This document shows positions 1 through 5,974 of a stretch of DNA of 6,457 nt, one piece after another (position 1 is the stretch's first letter; every line of letters starts with the position of its first letter). The stretch is from Acidobacteriota bacterium. Its GTDB lineage: Bacteria; Acidobacteriota; Vicinamibacteria; Vicinamibacterales; CAVVIG01. The position numbers were made by a program, and so were the translations under genes. Location: NCBI GenBank assembly GCA_003223775.1, contig QHWK01000048.1, forward strand, positions 1-6,457, written 5' to 3'. The notes below the pieces were generated by a model. The model was not told the origin of the DNA, did not search any database, and was given only the letters and a program-made list of their open reading frames with translations.

Positions 1-167
1 TCGGGATCGCTCAGCACCTCGTACGCCTCGGTGAGCGCGCGAAAGCGCGTCGCGTCGCCCGTGTCCTTGTTGTCCGGGTGGTACCGCTGCGCGAGCAGGC
101 GGTAGACGCGGTGGACCGTTTCGGGCTCGGCGTTCGCGTTGATCTGCAGCGTTTCGTAATGATCCAC
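1..167 (-). CDS. J-domain (DnaJ-like) protein, N-terminal part, cut by window edge
   Basis: The first 55 codons read as a J domain, the module that stimulates the ATPase of Hsp70 (DnaK) chaperones. The protein opens MDHYETLQI, has helix II around residues 16-29 (VHRVYRLLAQRY), the invariant HPD loop at residues 30-32 followed by N33, and the helix III signature ALTEAYEVLSDP near the edge. The start is a GTG at 165-167. No in-frame ATG lies upstream as far as about position 260, and the J-domain similarity begins right at this GTG. The ribosome-binding site is weak (GAGAGA about 4 nt upstream). The gene runs leftwards out of the window, so the C-terminal part that would separate a true DnaJ (G/F and zinc domains) from a J-domain co-chaperone or fusion cannot be seen. 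The gene lies downstream of the S9 peptidase on the same strand, across a 132-bp gap. J-domain identity is secure; the exact role is not. Confidence 0.88.
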   Translation of the reverse strand, partial: MDHYETLQINANAEPETVHRVYRLLAQRYHPDNKDTGDATRFRALTEAYEVLSDP

Positions 168-275
168 GGTGTCTCTCGTTGCGTCGAAGGAGGCCTTTTG
201 TCGTACGTCGGCTCGAGCCGGCGGACGCAGTAGGTCCCGGGGCGCCGGCGCATGCAGTTGCGGGCAGCGGTGTGC

Positions 276-290
276 CGGCGCTCCGCGCCG
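276..290 (-). other. small GC hairpin after the S9 peptidase stop
   Basis: CGGCGC and GCGCCG form a perfect 6-bp stem with a 3-nt loop, starting about 10 nt past the TGA stop (300-302) of the S9 peptidase gene. There is no T-run after it on the minus strand, so it is not a convincing intrinsic terminator. It could be a weak pause or 3'-end stabilising structure, or simply a by-product of high GC. The rest of the 168-299 gap holds a few GC-rich palindromes but no convincing promoter for the downstream J-domain gene. Confidence 0.25.
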
Positions 291-299
291 CGCCGTCTT

Positions 300-2228
300 T
301 CAGTGCGTCGACGCCGCCGGGCGCTGCTTCAAGTGCGCGTCGAGAAACGCGATCACGCCGCTGTAGCCCTTGATCTCGTTGTCCTTCTTCACGAAGCCGT
401 GGCCTTCGTCCGGGAAGACGACGTACTCGACCGGCACGCCGTTCTTTCGGGCGGCGGCGACGATCTCGTCGGACTCCACTTTCAGCACGCGTGGATCGTT
501 GGCGCCCTGGAGCACCATCAACGGCGCCTTGATCTTGTCCGCGTTGAAGAGCGGCGAGATGCGGCGCAGGCGCGCCGCGTCCGCTTTCGGATCGCCCATC
601 TCGGCGTAGAGCGCGTCGCGAAACGATCCCCACCACGGCGGAATGCTCTCGAGCGTCCGGATCCAGTTCGAGATGCCGAACAGATCGACGCCCGCCTTGA
701 ACGCGTCCGGCTGCAGCGTGAGCGCGGCGAGGACCATGTAGCCGCCGTAGCTGCCGCCGAGGATGCCGATGCGATCGGGATCCACCTTGCCGGTGGCGAC
801 GAGCATCCCCTTGCTGGCGACGACATCGCCAAGGTCCGCCTCGCCGTGCCTGCGATCGTCCATCTGAAAGAACGTCTTGCCGTAGCCGGAGCTGCCGCGG
901 TTGTTGATGTCGTACACGACGTAGCCGTGGTTGGCCAGCGCCTGCGTCAGCGCGCGGTAGGCGACGGTCGCCTGATCGCCGGGCCCGCCGTGCACCATCA
1001 CGAGCGCCGGCGCCTTCGTCTGCGGCGTCGCCTGGTGCGGCGTGTAGAGCACCCCAGGCACCTCGACGCCGTCGTACGACTTGAAGCGCGCGATGGTCGG
1101 GACGACGAGATCCTCCCGGCGGATTTTCGGATTGAGCGAATTCGTGAGCGGCTGCGAATGCGAGCCCACCGGCCCCGCATACAGATCGTCCGGCGCGCTG
1201 CCGTCCGTGGCGTAGAAGGCGACGGCGGAATCGTCGCGCGCGATCGTCAGCGCGTGAATCGAGCCGGGCGGCAGCAGCGTGATCGCCGCCGGCTTCAGCG
1301 TCGACCCGTCCAGCACGCGATAGACGGACCGCGAGTCGTCGTCCACGGCGATGATCAGGTACTTGCCGCTCTTCGAGTACCGCGCCGCGGCCACGTCCCA
1401 CTGTTCCTGATACACGACGGTCGACGCACCGTCGGCGAGCGTCAACGCGCGCAGCGACGCGAACTCGCCGCCCTCGTCCGACGTATAGAGGAGGCGCGCG
1501 CTGTCGGGCGAGAAATCGGCCGGCGTGTTGTTGACGGTGCCTTTGTGTGTGGTGATGTTGCTCGCCTTCTTCGTGGTGCGGTCGTAGACGAAGATGTCGG
1601 CGTCTGCCGACGAGCGCTGCTTCGACAGCGCGATGTACCGCTTGTCGCGCGAGATCGGGCCGATGTCGAAGCCGTCCGTGTTGCGGTAGAAGAGCGCGCG
1701 CCGGTAGCCGTCGATCGAGATCTCGTAGACGTCGAAGTACTTCGGATCGCGCTCGTTGGTCGAGATGAACAGCGACTTGTCGTCGCCGGACCAGCCGAGG
1801 AAGTTGGCCTTCAGCTTCTCGCCCGGCGTGAGATCCGTCGTCAATCCGTCCGGCGCCTGCACGTAGACGTGGGTCAGCTCGTTGCCGCCCTGATCGCTCG
1901 AGTAGAGGAACCTGTCGTCGGCGGGGAAAAACGACAGCGCGAACACCGAGTTTGTCGTCGAGTGCGTCAGCGGCTGTGGCGCGCCGCCCGATCGCGGGAT
2001 GGCGTACGCATTCCAGATTCCGGACAGGTCGGAGGACACGAGCACCGTTCGACTGTCGGCCGACCAGGCGATGCCGCGGAACCGCGTGTTCTGATAGACG
2101 TCGGCGACCGAATAGGTGGCCGGCTCGACGCGCGGCGCGGGCGCGCCGCCGCCCGCGGCGCCGCCCGCACTGCACGCCACCGTCGAGAGCGCCGCCGCAA
2201 CACACAGGATCGAACGAGTCGCGCGCAT
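300..2228 (-). CDS. S9 family (prolyl oligopeptidase type) serine peptidase, lipoprotein
   Basis: This is a 642-residue serine peptidase of the S9 (prolyl oligopeptidase / acylaminoacyl peptidase / DPP-IV-like) family, expected to cleave short peptides outside the cytoplasm. Residues 1-18 form a signal peptide ending STVA before Cys19, a plausible though imperfect lipobox (Thr at -3). Residues about 45-370 carry seven propeller repeats starting near 50, 96, 142, 187, 234, 280 and 325, an even spacing of about 46. Residues about 385-640 are the alpha/beta-hydrolase domain: HGGPG at 413-417 (oxyanion side), nucleophile Ser493 in GGSYGGY, Asp578 in GANDPRV and His610 in DEGHGF. The length is normal for the family and the triad is complete. 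The ATG at 2226-2228 is chosen because AGGAGG (2233-2238) sits 4 nt upstream and the signal peptide begins there. The frame stays open upstream to 2612, but that extension overlaps the divergent hydrolase. The exact substrate (dipeptidyl, acylaminoacyl or endo-cleavage) cannot be told from sequence. Confidence 0.95.
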   Translation of the reverse strand: MRATRSILCVAAALSTVACSAGGAAGGGAPAPRVEPATYSVADVYQNTRFRGIAWSADSRTVLVSSDLSGIWNAYAIPRSGGAPQPLTHSTTNSVFALSFFPADDRFLYSSDQGGNELTHVYVQAPDGLTTDLTPGEKLKANFLGWSGDDKSLFISTNERDPKYFDVYEISIDGYRRALFYRNTDGFDIGPISRDKRYIALSKQRSSADADIFVYDRTTKKASNITTHKGTVNNTPADFSPDSARLLYTSDEGGEFASLRALTLADGASTVVYQEQWDVAAARYSKSGKYLIIAVDDDSRSVYRVLDGSTLKPAAITLLPPGSIHALTIARDDSAVAFYATDGSAPDDLYAGPVGSHSQPLTNSLNPKIRREDLVVPTIARFKSYDGVEVPGVLYTPHQATPQTKAPALVMVHGGPGDQATVAYRALTQALANHGYVVYDINNRGSSGYGKTFFQMDDRRHGEADLGDVVASKGMLVATGKVDPDRIGILGGSYGGYMVLAALTLQPDAFKAGVDLFGISNWIRTLESIPPWWGSFRDALYAEMGDPKADAARLRRISPLFNADKIKAPLMVLQGANDPRVLKVESDEIVAAARKNGVPVEYVVFPDEGHGFVKKDNEIKGYSGVIAFLDAHLKQRPAASTH

Positions 2229-2297
2229 GCAACCTCCTCGGAATCGACTGGAGTATAGGCCGCGCACGCGGCAATTCACGGGCCTAAAATCGAGCTG
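2229..2297. promoter_or_regulatory. divergent promoter region with inverted repeat, S9 peptidase / secreted hydrolase
   Basis: This 69-bp gap separates two divergently read genes. On the minus strand, TATACT (2252-2257) is a good -10 candidate about 14 bp from the AGGAGG ribosome-binding site. Its -35 partner is poor. On the plus strand, TAAAAT (2285-2290) lies only 7 bp before the hydrolase ATG, which has no clear Shine-Dalgarno sequence. A perfect inverted repeat GCCGCG-CA-CGCGGC (2259-2272) sits between the two -10 elements, where a bound regulator could affect both genes. A second imperfect pair, TATAGGCC (2254-2261) and GGCCTAAA (2281-2288), spans the region. The sequence motifs are seen directly; promoter and operator roles are inferred. 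Confidence 0.45.
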
Positions 2298-3125
2298 ATG
2301 CGACATGCGCGCACGATGCTCGCCTGCCTCGCCGCCCTCTGCGGCCTGCCACTTCTTGCGTTCGCGGCGTCGAGCGACGTCGTCACGTTTCCGAGCGGCG
2401 CGCTGACGCTGCACGGCGTCCTCTTCAAGCCGCCCGGCGACGGACCGTTTCCCGCGATCGTCTACAACCACGGGAGCGCGGCCGGCATGTTGAGCCAGCA
2501 GGCGTTCGACGCGCTCGGCCCCGTGTTCGCCGGCCGCGGGTGGATCTTCTTCGGCCCGTACCGCCGCGGCCAGGGCCTCAGCGCGTCCGCCGGGCCGTAC
2601 ATCGGCGACCAAATCGCCGCAGCTATCGAGGCCGGCGGCATTTCGGCGGGCGCGTCAACGCTGGTGCGGCTGCTCGAGACGGATCATCTGAGCGATCAAC
2701 TCGCCGCGCTCGCGTGGCTGCGTGTGCAGCCGTTCGTCCAGCCGACTCGCATCGCCGTCGGCGGCAACTCGTTCGGCGGCATCGAGGCGGTGCTCGGCGC
2801 GGAGCGCGGCGGCTACTGCGCGGCGATCGATTCGGCCGGCGCCGCCGAGAGCTGGGCGCAGGCGCCGGCGCTCCAGTCGCGCATGACGCGCGCGGTACGC
2901 CAGGCGAAGGTGCCGATCTTCTTCTTCCAGGCGGCGAACGACTACGATCTCTCGCCGAGCCGCACGCTCTCGGGCGCGATGAAGGACGCCGGCAAGATCG
3001 CCGACATGAAAATCTATCCCGCGTACGGCGCGTCGGTGCAGGACGGGCACGCGTTCGGCTATTTCGGATCGCAGATCTGGGCCGACGACGTGTTCCGCTT
3101 TCTCGACGCGCATTGCCGGCGATGA
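2298..3125 (+). CDS. secreted alpha/beta hydrolase (dienelactone hydrolase / prolyl-oligopeptidase-like)
   Basis: A 275-residue alpha/beta-hydrolase with an N-terminal signal peptide (hydrophobic segment about 7-22, cleavage probably after AFA at residue 23), so it is likely periplasmic or secreted. After a beta-strand pair (about 28-45) comes the oxyanion segment YNHGS (56-60). The nucleophile elbow GNSFGG holds Ser158, the acid is probably Asp215 in AANDYD, and His251 sits in QDGHAFGYF near the C-terminus. This order and spacing match the dienelactone-hydrolase-like group, which acts on ester or related bonds; the substrate is unknown. The ATG at 2298 lacks a clear ribosome-binding site and has TAAAAT 7 bp upstream, suggesting a leaderless or near-leaderless mRNA. 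A second ATG at 2316 would shorten the signal peptide n-region and also lacks a Shine-Dalgarno. The stop overlaps the start of a broken permease gene (ATGA), so the two were once translationally coupled. It is divergent from the S9 peptidase, which has the same fold. Confidence 0.9.
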   Translation: MRHARTMLACLAALCGLPLLAFAASSDVVTFPSGALTLHGVLFKPPGDGPFPAIVYNHGSAAGMLSQQAFDALGPVFAGRGWIFFGPYRRGQGLSASAGPYIGDQIAAAIEAGGISAGASTLVRLLETDHLSDQLAALAWLRVQPFVQPTRIAVGGNSFGGIEAVLGAERGGYCAAIDSAGAAESWAQAPALQSRMTRAVRQAKVPIFFFQAANDYDLSPSRTLSGAMKDAGKIADMKIYPAYGASVQDGHAFGYFGSQIWADDVFRFLDAHCRR

Positions 3126-3235
3126 TCGCGAGCGACCTGCGGTCGGCGCTCCGAACCTTCGCCGACGCGCCGCAGACGGCCGCTGCTTCGGTGCTGCTGC
3201 TCGCGCTCGGCGTCGGCGCGAACACATCGACGTCA
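3122..3235 (+). pseudogene. 5' remnant of an ADOP/MacB-type ABC transporter permease gene
   Basis: The ATG at 3122-3124 overlaps the hydrolase stop (ATGA). The first 35 codons match the conserved start of acidobacterial duplicated orphan permeases (MacB/FtsX family): MIASDLRSALRTFADAP, then the start of the first membrane helix ending LLALGVGANT. In intact members this motif continues into AIFSVVNAVLLRPL and a protein of roughly 800 residues. Here the similarity stops at about 3226, right at the 3' end of the convergent MBL gene. The frame stays open to 4408, but everything past codon 38 is arginine-rich antisense of the MBL gene, so it is not real permease sequence. No periplasmic domain or further membrane helices remain, so no functional transporter can be made. 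I read it as a gene cut by a deletion, inversion or insertion; an assembly join is possible. The family call rests on a short but characteristic segment. The end coordinate is approximate. Confidence 0.7.
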
Positions 3236-4366
3236 GCGGCGATCCGGCGATCCGTACTTCTTCGAGAAGCCGTTGCGCGAGTTCGTGACGGTGAACGTTC
3301 CGTCTTCCTGAGCAGAGACCTTGATCCAGTAAGCGGGCCCGTTGTGCGCCGGCGGCGGCGGCGCATTATCGGTCGGCTGCGGGAGAGGCGCCGGTGCGAT
3401 GGGTATTGCGGCGGGTTGTTCGTCCACGCCGTTGGCGATGAACAGACCAGGGACCGTGTACTCCTGCCCGCTCAGAACGGAGAAGTGGAGCTGCCACAGG
3501 TCTTCGAGACCTGGCGAGCTGTGAACGATCTTCATGACTTCAGGCACGCCGCCCTTCCGGGTGCCGTTGTTCATGATGGCGGCTCTCGGGCGCAGCGCAT
3601 GCACGAGGACCTCCGAGTTCGACGTGTCCTGCCCGTGGTGCAGGCCGAGGAGCACGTCGACGGCGCCGATTCGATTTCGGGGGCACATCAGCTCGAATTC
3701 CTTGTTCTTCGTCAGATCGCCGGGGTGAAGCGCGCGAAACTTCCCGAACGTGATGTGCGTGACGACGGACTGCGGATCTTCTGCGTTGTTGTCGCCTGGC
3801 TTGAAGCTCGCACAGTAGGGATTCGACCCGCCGGCGCCGGGCAACGGCGACGCGACGACCTGGCCCGCCGAGCTCACGACGCGGACATCGAGGCCGGCGA
3901 CGTCGATCCTGTCCCCCGCTTTCGCGACGGTGTGCGACGAGCGGCGATACAGCTGCGGATACGTCGTCGTCAGGAACTCGTCGACCGTGGGATTGGGTTG
4001 GATGTTGGCGCCATGGTCGATGAAATGCCGGATCGGAATGCGTGCGGCGAGCTCGGAGAGGCCGCCGAAGTGGTCCGCGTGCCAGTGCGTGATGACCAGA
4101 TGATCGATCTGACGAAGGCCGGCGTCCCTGGCGGCGGCCATGATCCGCTCCGCATCGCGCACGGCGCCATTGAGATTTCCCGTATCGATGAGCAGCGATT
4201 CACCCGAGGGCGCGACGACGAGCGTCGCGTTTCCGCCTTCCACGTCGACGACGTAGATGTCCAGCGAGCGCTTCTGCGCGGCGTCGAGAGTCTCGCGCCG
4301 CTCGCCCGCCAGCGCGGCGACGACGATCGCGGCGGCAGCAACGGAACGCGAGGACATCATCACCAT
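3233..4366 (-). CDS. secreted ComEC-like metallo-beta-lactamase-fold hydrolase
   Basis: A 377-residue metallo-beta-lactamase-fold protein of the ComEC/Rec2-like branch. Residues 1-20 are a signal peptide ending AALA. The metal site is clear: HWHADH at 94-99 (His94, His96, Asp98, His99), with LLIDTG (58-63) before it, Asp217 in LHPGDL as the bridging acid, and the HHG motif at 243-245 typical of the ComEC branch. A proline-rich linker (about 318-342) leads to a short C-terminal beta segment ending TNSRNGFSKKY. Members may act on phosphodiesters, but the substrate is unknown and nuclease activity is not shown by sequence. The ATG at 4364-4366 is chosen because GGAG (4373-4376) lies 6 nt upstream and it begins the signal peptide. 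The longer open frame to 4795 overlaps the preceding gene. It is the last gene of a four-gene operon, 16 bp after its neighbour. The final residues GSPDRR lie in an 8-bp tandem duplication at the junction with the broken permease, so its natural C-terminus may have been slightly altered. Confidence 0.92.
   Translation of the reverse strand: MVMMSSRSVAAAAIVVAALAGERRETLDAAQKRSLDIYVVDVEGGNATLVVAPSGESLLIDTGNLNGAVRDAERIMAAARDAGLRQIDHLVITHWHADHFGGLSELAARIPIRHFIDHGANIQPNPTVDEFLTTTYPQLYRRSSHTVAKAGDRIDVAGLDVRVVSSAGQVVASPLPGAGGSNPYCASFKPGDNNAEDPQSVVTHITFGKFRALHPGDLTKNKEFELMCPRNRIGAVDVLLGLHHGQDTSNSEVLVHALRPRAAIMNNGTRKGGVPEVMKIVHSSPGLEDLWQLHFSVLSGQEYTVPGLFIANGVDEQPAAIPIAPAPLPQPTDNAPPPPAHNGPAYWIKVSAQEDGTFTVTNSRNGFSKKYGSPDRR
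3238..3253. repeat. 8-bp perfect tandem duplication at gene junction
   Basis: GGCGATCC occurs twice back to back (3238-3245 and 3246-3253). It lies in the last codons of the MBL gene and about 12 bp from where the permease remnant loses similarity. It could be a scar of the event that joined the two sequences, or a chance slippage product. Confidence 0.6.
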
Positions 4367-4382
4367 GGTTCGCTCCAGTGCG

Positions 4383-4844
4383 TCACGTCGTCCATTCGCC
4401 GACCGTGACGAACTTCCGCTCGCCGGGGGAGTACTGCCAGCAGACCGCGTGAGTCGCCTCGACGAACGCGCAGACGACCGTCGTGTTCCACCGCGGCGCG
4501 ACGCGGCCGTGCACGGTTTCGGATCGCGCGATAGTGCGATCGAGATCCGCCGCCTGCGCGCGACTGTAACACGACAGATCGGGCGCGCCGTCGAACCGCG
4601 CGAGGTCGGTGATCGTGGCGTCCGCCTCGATGATGGCGTACCGTGCGCTGCCAGTCGGCGACGTGACGGCGACCGCAAACGCGCCGCGGCGGCCCGGTCG
4701 GAATCCGCCGGCGCACCAGGCCGCGATCGCGCCGTCGAGTCGCGCGCGCGCCGCGAGCGCGGCGAGCCTCGGCGGAACGGGCCGCGCCGCCGCAAGTGCA
4801 GCGGCGGCGAGCCCGAGAACGACCGCTCTCGATACCGTGTTCAC
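4383..4844 (-). CDS. unrecognised secreted protein with four cysteines
   Basis: A 153-residue protein that I do not recognise. It begins with a signal-peptide-like stretch (residues 5-20, VSRAVVLGLAAAALAAA). The mature part has four cysteines (44, 92, 125, 135), enough for two disulfides outside the cytoplasm. It shows alternating beta-type segments (FAVAVTS, ARYAIIEADATITDLARF, TTVVCAFVEATHAVCWQY) and ends KFVTVGEWTT, giving the look of a small beta-rich domain. The start is GTG at 4842-4844, which overlaps the TGA of the upstream DUF1353 gene (GTGA). There is no ribosome-binding site of its own, so translation is probably coupled. The frame is open upstream to 5657, but that stretch is antisense-like shadow over the DUF1353 gene. 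Sixteen bp separate its stop from the MBL gene, and that gap holds the GGAG of the next gene. The operon position and export signal suggest a partner or accessory of its neighbours; this is inference only. Confidence 0.75.
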   Translation of the reverse strand: MNTVSRAVVLGLAAAALAAARPVPPRLAALAARARLDGAIAAWCAGGFRPGRRGAFAVAVTSPTGSARYAIIEADATITDLARFDGAPDLSCYSRAQAADLDRTIARSETVHGRVAPRWNTTVVCAFVEATHAVCWQYSPGERKFVTVGEWTT

Positions 4845-5455
4845 GTCGCGCGGCGCGGCCGTTTCCGGACACGGCCGGCGATCCGCAATCCGGCGACGAC
4901 GGTCATCGCCGTGTCGGCGCGCCGCTCGAGCTCCAGGGGATCGTCGGTCTCGCCGCGCGCGAGCACCCGATCCGAGATCCGCTGGAAATCCTTCTCCAGC
5001 TGACGCTCCTCCGCCGTGCGGCGCGTGCGCGGCCCCGCCGTCTCGATCGAGGCGGCCGCGTGCCACGCCGGCACTTCCGACGCCGATGCGCCAACGCGAA
5101 CGCCGAGATACAGCACCGTCGACTGCCAGATCGAGCAGCCGCCCGCGCGGCAGCCGTGGAAGAACATGCGGTCGGCGGCGCGCCGCTTCTTTGTGTTGCC
5201 GCCCGCTTCGTCGCAGGCCACGTCGTGCACGATGGACGCGCGCCGATAGTCGCCGGTGTACGGCGAGCCGACGACGGTCCACAGCGCGCGCGGAATCGAC
5301 GCGCCGTCGACGACCGAGCCGGCCGGCGCCTCCCAGACGCGCGACCGCGGATCGGTGAAGGAGAAATCGTGAAGAATCTTCATCCGTCGATCCGGCGTGC
5401 CGTCCTCGGTCAGCCAGACCGCCTCGGGCTCGCCGGAGAAGTGGCCGTGTCCCAT
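4841..5455 (-). CDS. DUF1353 family protein
   Basis: A 204-residue protein whose first two thirds match the DUF1353 family, found in phages and bacteria with no established function. The signature is VVDGASIPRALW (48-59), then a GSPYTGDYRRASIVHD stretch (63-78) with His77-Asp78 and Cys81, and RAADRMFFHG (92-101) holding the conserved Arg-Ala-Asp. There is no signal peptide or membrane segment before the motif, so this copy is probably cytoplasmic, unlike its exported neighbours. Residues about 140-204 are a charged, probably helical tail that lies outside the recognisable motif. The ATG at 5453-5455 is preceded by GGAGG (5460-5464) at 4 nt. The gene begins 27 bp after the lipocalin-like gene and its stop overlaps the next start (GTGA). 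No other phage genes are visible in the window, so it is read here as a resident chromosomal gene rather than part of a prophage. Confidence 0.85.
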   Translation of the reverse strand: MGHGHFSGEPEAVWLTEDGTPDRRMKILHDFSFTDPRSRVWEAPAGSVVDGASIPRALWTVVGSPYTGDYRRASIVHDVACDEAGGNTKKRRAADRMFFHGCRAGGCSIWQSTVLYLGVRVGASASEVPAWHAAASIETAGPRTRRTAEERQLEKDFQRISDRVLARGETDDPLELERRADTAMTVVAGLRIAGRVRKRPRRAT

Positions 5456-5482
5456 GCAGCCTCCGGGCGTCCGCGTACGCGG

Positions 5483-5974
5483 CTATTCGCGGCGGTCGAA
5501 GATCCAGACGTTGTCCTGATCGTGGTCGCTGCCTCGAAGCCGCTCGACGGCTCGAAGGCGCCGCCCGCGGTCGACAAGCTCGTACCGGAAGACGATCGTC
5601 ATCTCGCCGCCCGGGCGCTCGATTCGTGACGTGAGGATCAACGCGTCGGCGTCCCATCGCAGTGTGCCCATCCCGCCGGCGGCCTGCGGGCCGCTGGCGA
5701 CTTCACGTCCGTCCGACGGCAGCTCGAACGTGTACTTGATCGGCGTCCCGCCGGCCGCGGAGAACGTGGCCGCGTAGCGAAACATCGGCTCGCGGTGATC
5801 GATGCGCACAGTGCCGCTCTGCATCCCGTCGGCGCCGGGGCTGAGGACACTTGCCGCGCGATTCAGGATCCACTCGCCGGAAAAGTCCGGCTTCGACTGA
5901 CCGACAGTCGCCGCCGTCACGACGGCCGCGACGATCGCGGCAACCAATATCGGGAAGGCGCTGGCATGTTGCAT
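5483..5974 (-). CDS. secreted lipocalin-like / PDFSGEW-motif hypothetical protein
   Basis: A 163-residue small exported protein. Residues 6-24 are hydrophobic (signal peptide or anchor), followed by KPDFSGEWILNRAAS (28-42). This opening, with a W-x-L-N pattern and a following Ser, is common among short secreted beta-barrel proteins of Acidobacteriota described as lipocalin-like. The rest alternates short beta strands (TVRIDH, FRYAATFSA, IKYTFELPSDG, TLRWDADALILTSRI, TIVFRYELV, RLRAVERLRG) and ends NVWIFDRRE, as expected for an up-and-down barrel. No catalytic residues are evident; ligand and role are unknown. The ATG at 5972-5974 is preferred because AAGG lies 4 nt upstream and the signal peptide starts there. 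A TTG at 6011-6013 would add 13 charged residues. It appears to be the first gene of the minus-strand operon, 27 bp upstream of the DUF1353 gene. Confidence 0.8.
   Translation of the reverse strand: MQHASAFPILVAAIVAAVVTAATVGQSKPDFSGEWILNRAASVLSPGADGMQSGTVRIDHREPMFRYAATFSAAGGTPIKYTFELPSDGREVASGPQAAGGMGTLRWDADALILTSRIERPGGEMTIVFRYELVDRGRRLRAVERLRGSDHDQDNVWIFDRRE

Noticed and set aside
252..2258. Long plus-strand open frame (668 codons) opposite the S9 peptidase
   Set aside because: It is arginine/valine-rich with no domain signal and mirrors the S9 coding strand; GC-rich codon structure creates such antisense frames.
2229..2612. N-terminal extension of the S9 peptidase frame to 2612
   Set aside because: It overlaps the divergent hydrolase gene, and a strong ribosome-binding site plus signal peptide start at 2228.
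3236..4408. Continuation of the permease frame up to 4408
   Set aside because: Past codon 38 the translation is arginine-rich antisense of the MBL gene with no membrane helices.
4367..4795. Upstream extension of the MBL frame
   Set aside because: It runs across the four-cysteine gene in another frame and has low-complexity Arg/Ser composition; the GGAG-preceded ATG at 4366 begins a signal peptide.
4796..5629. Plus-strand 277-codon open frame opposite DUF1353 and part of the lipocalin-like gene
   Set aside because: Shadow of the minus-strand genes, arginine-rich, no recognisable motif.
4845..5657. Upstream extension of the four-cysteine protein's frame
   Set aside because: It overlaps the well-supported DUF1353 gene; the GTG at 4844 with a GTGA overlap is a better start.
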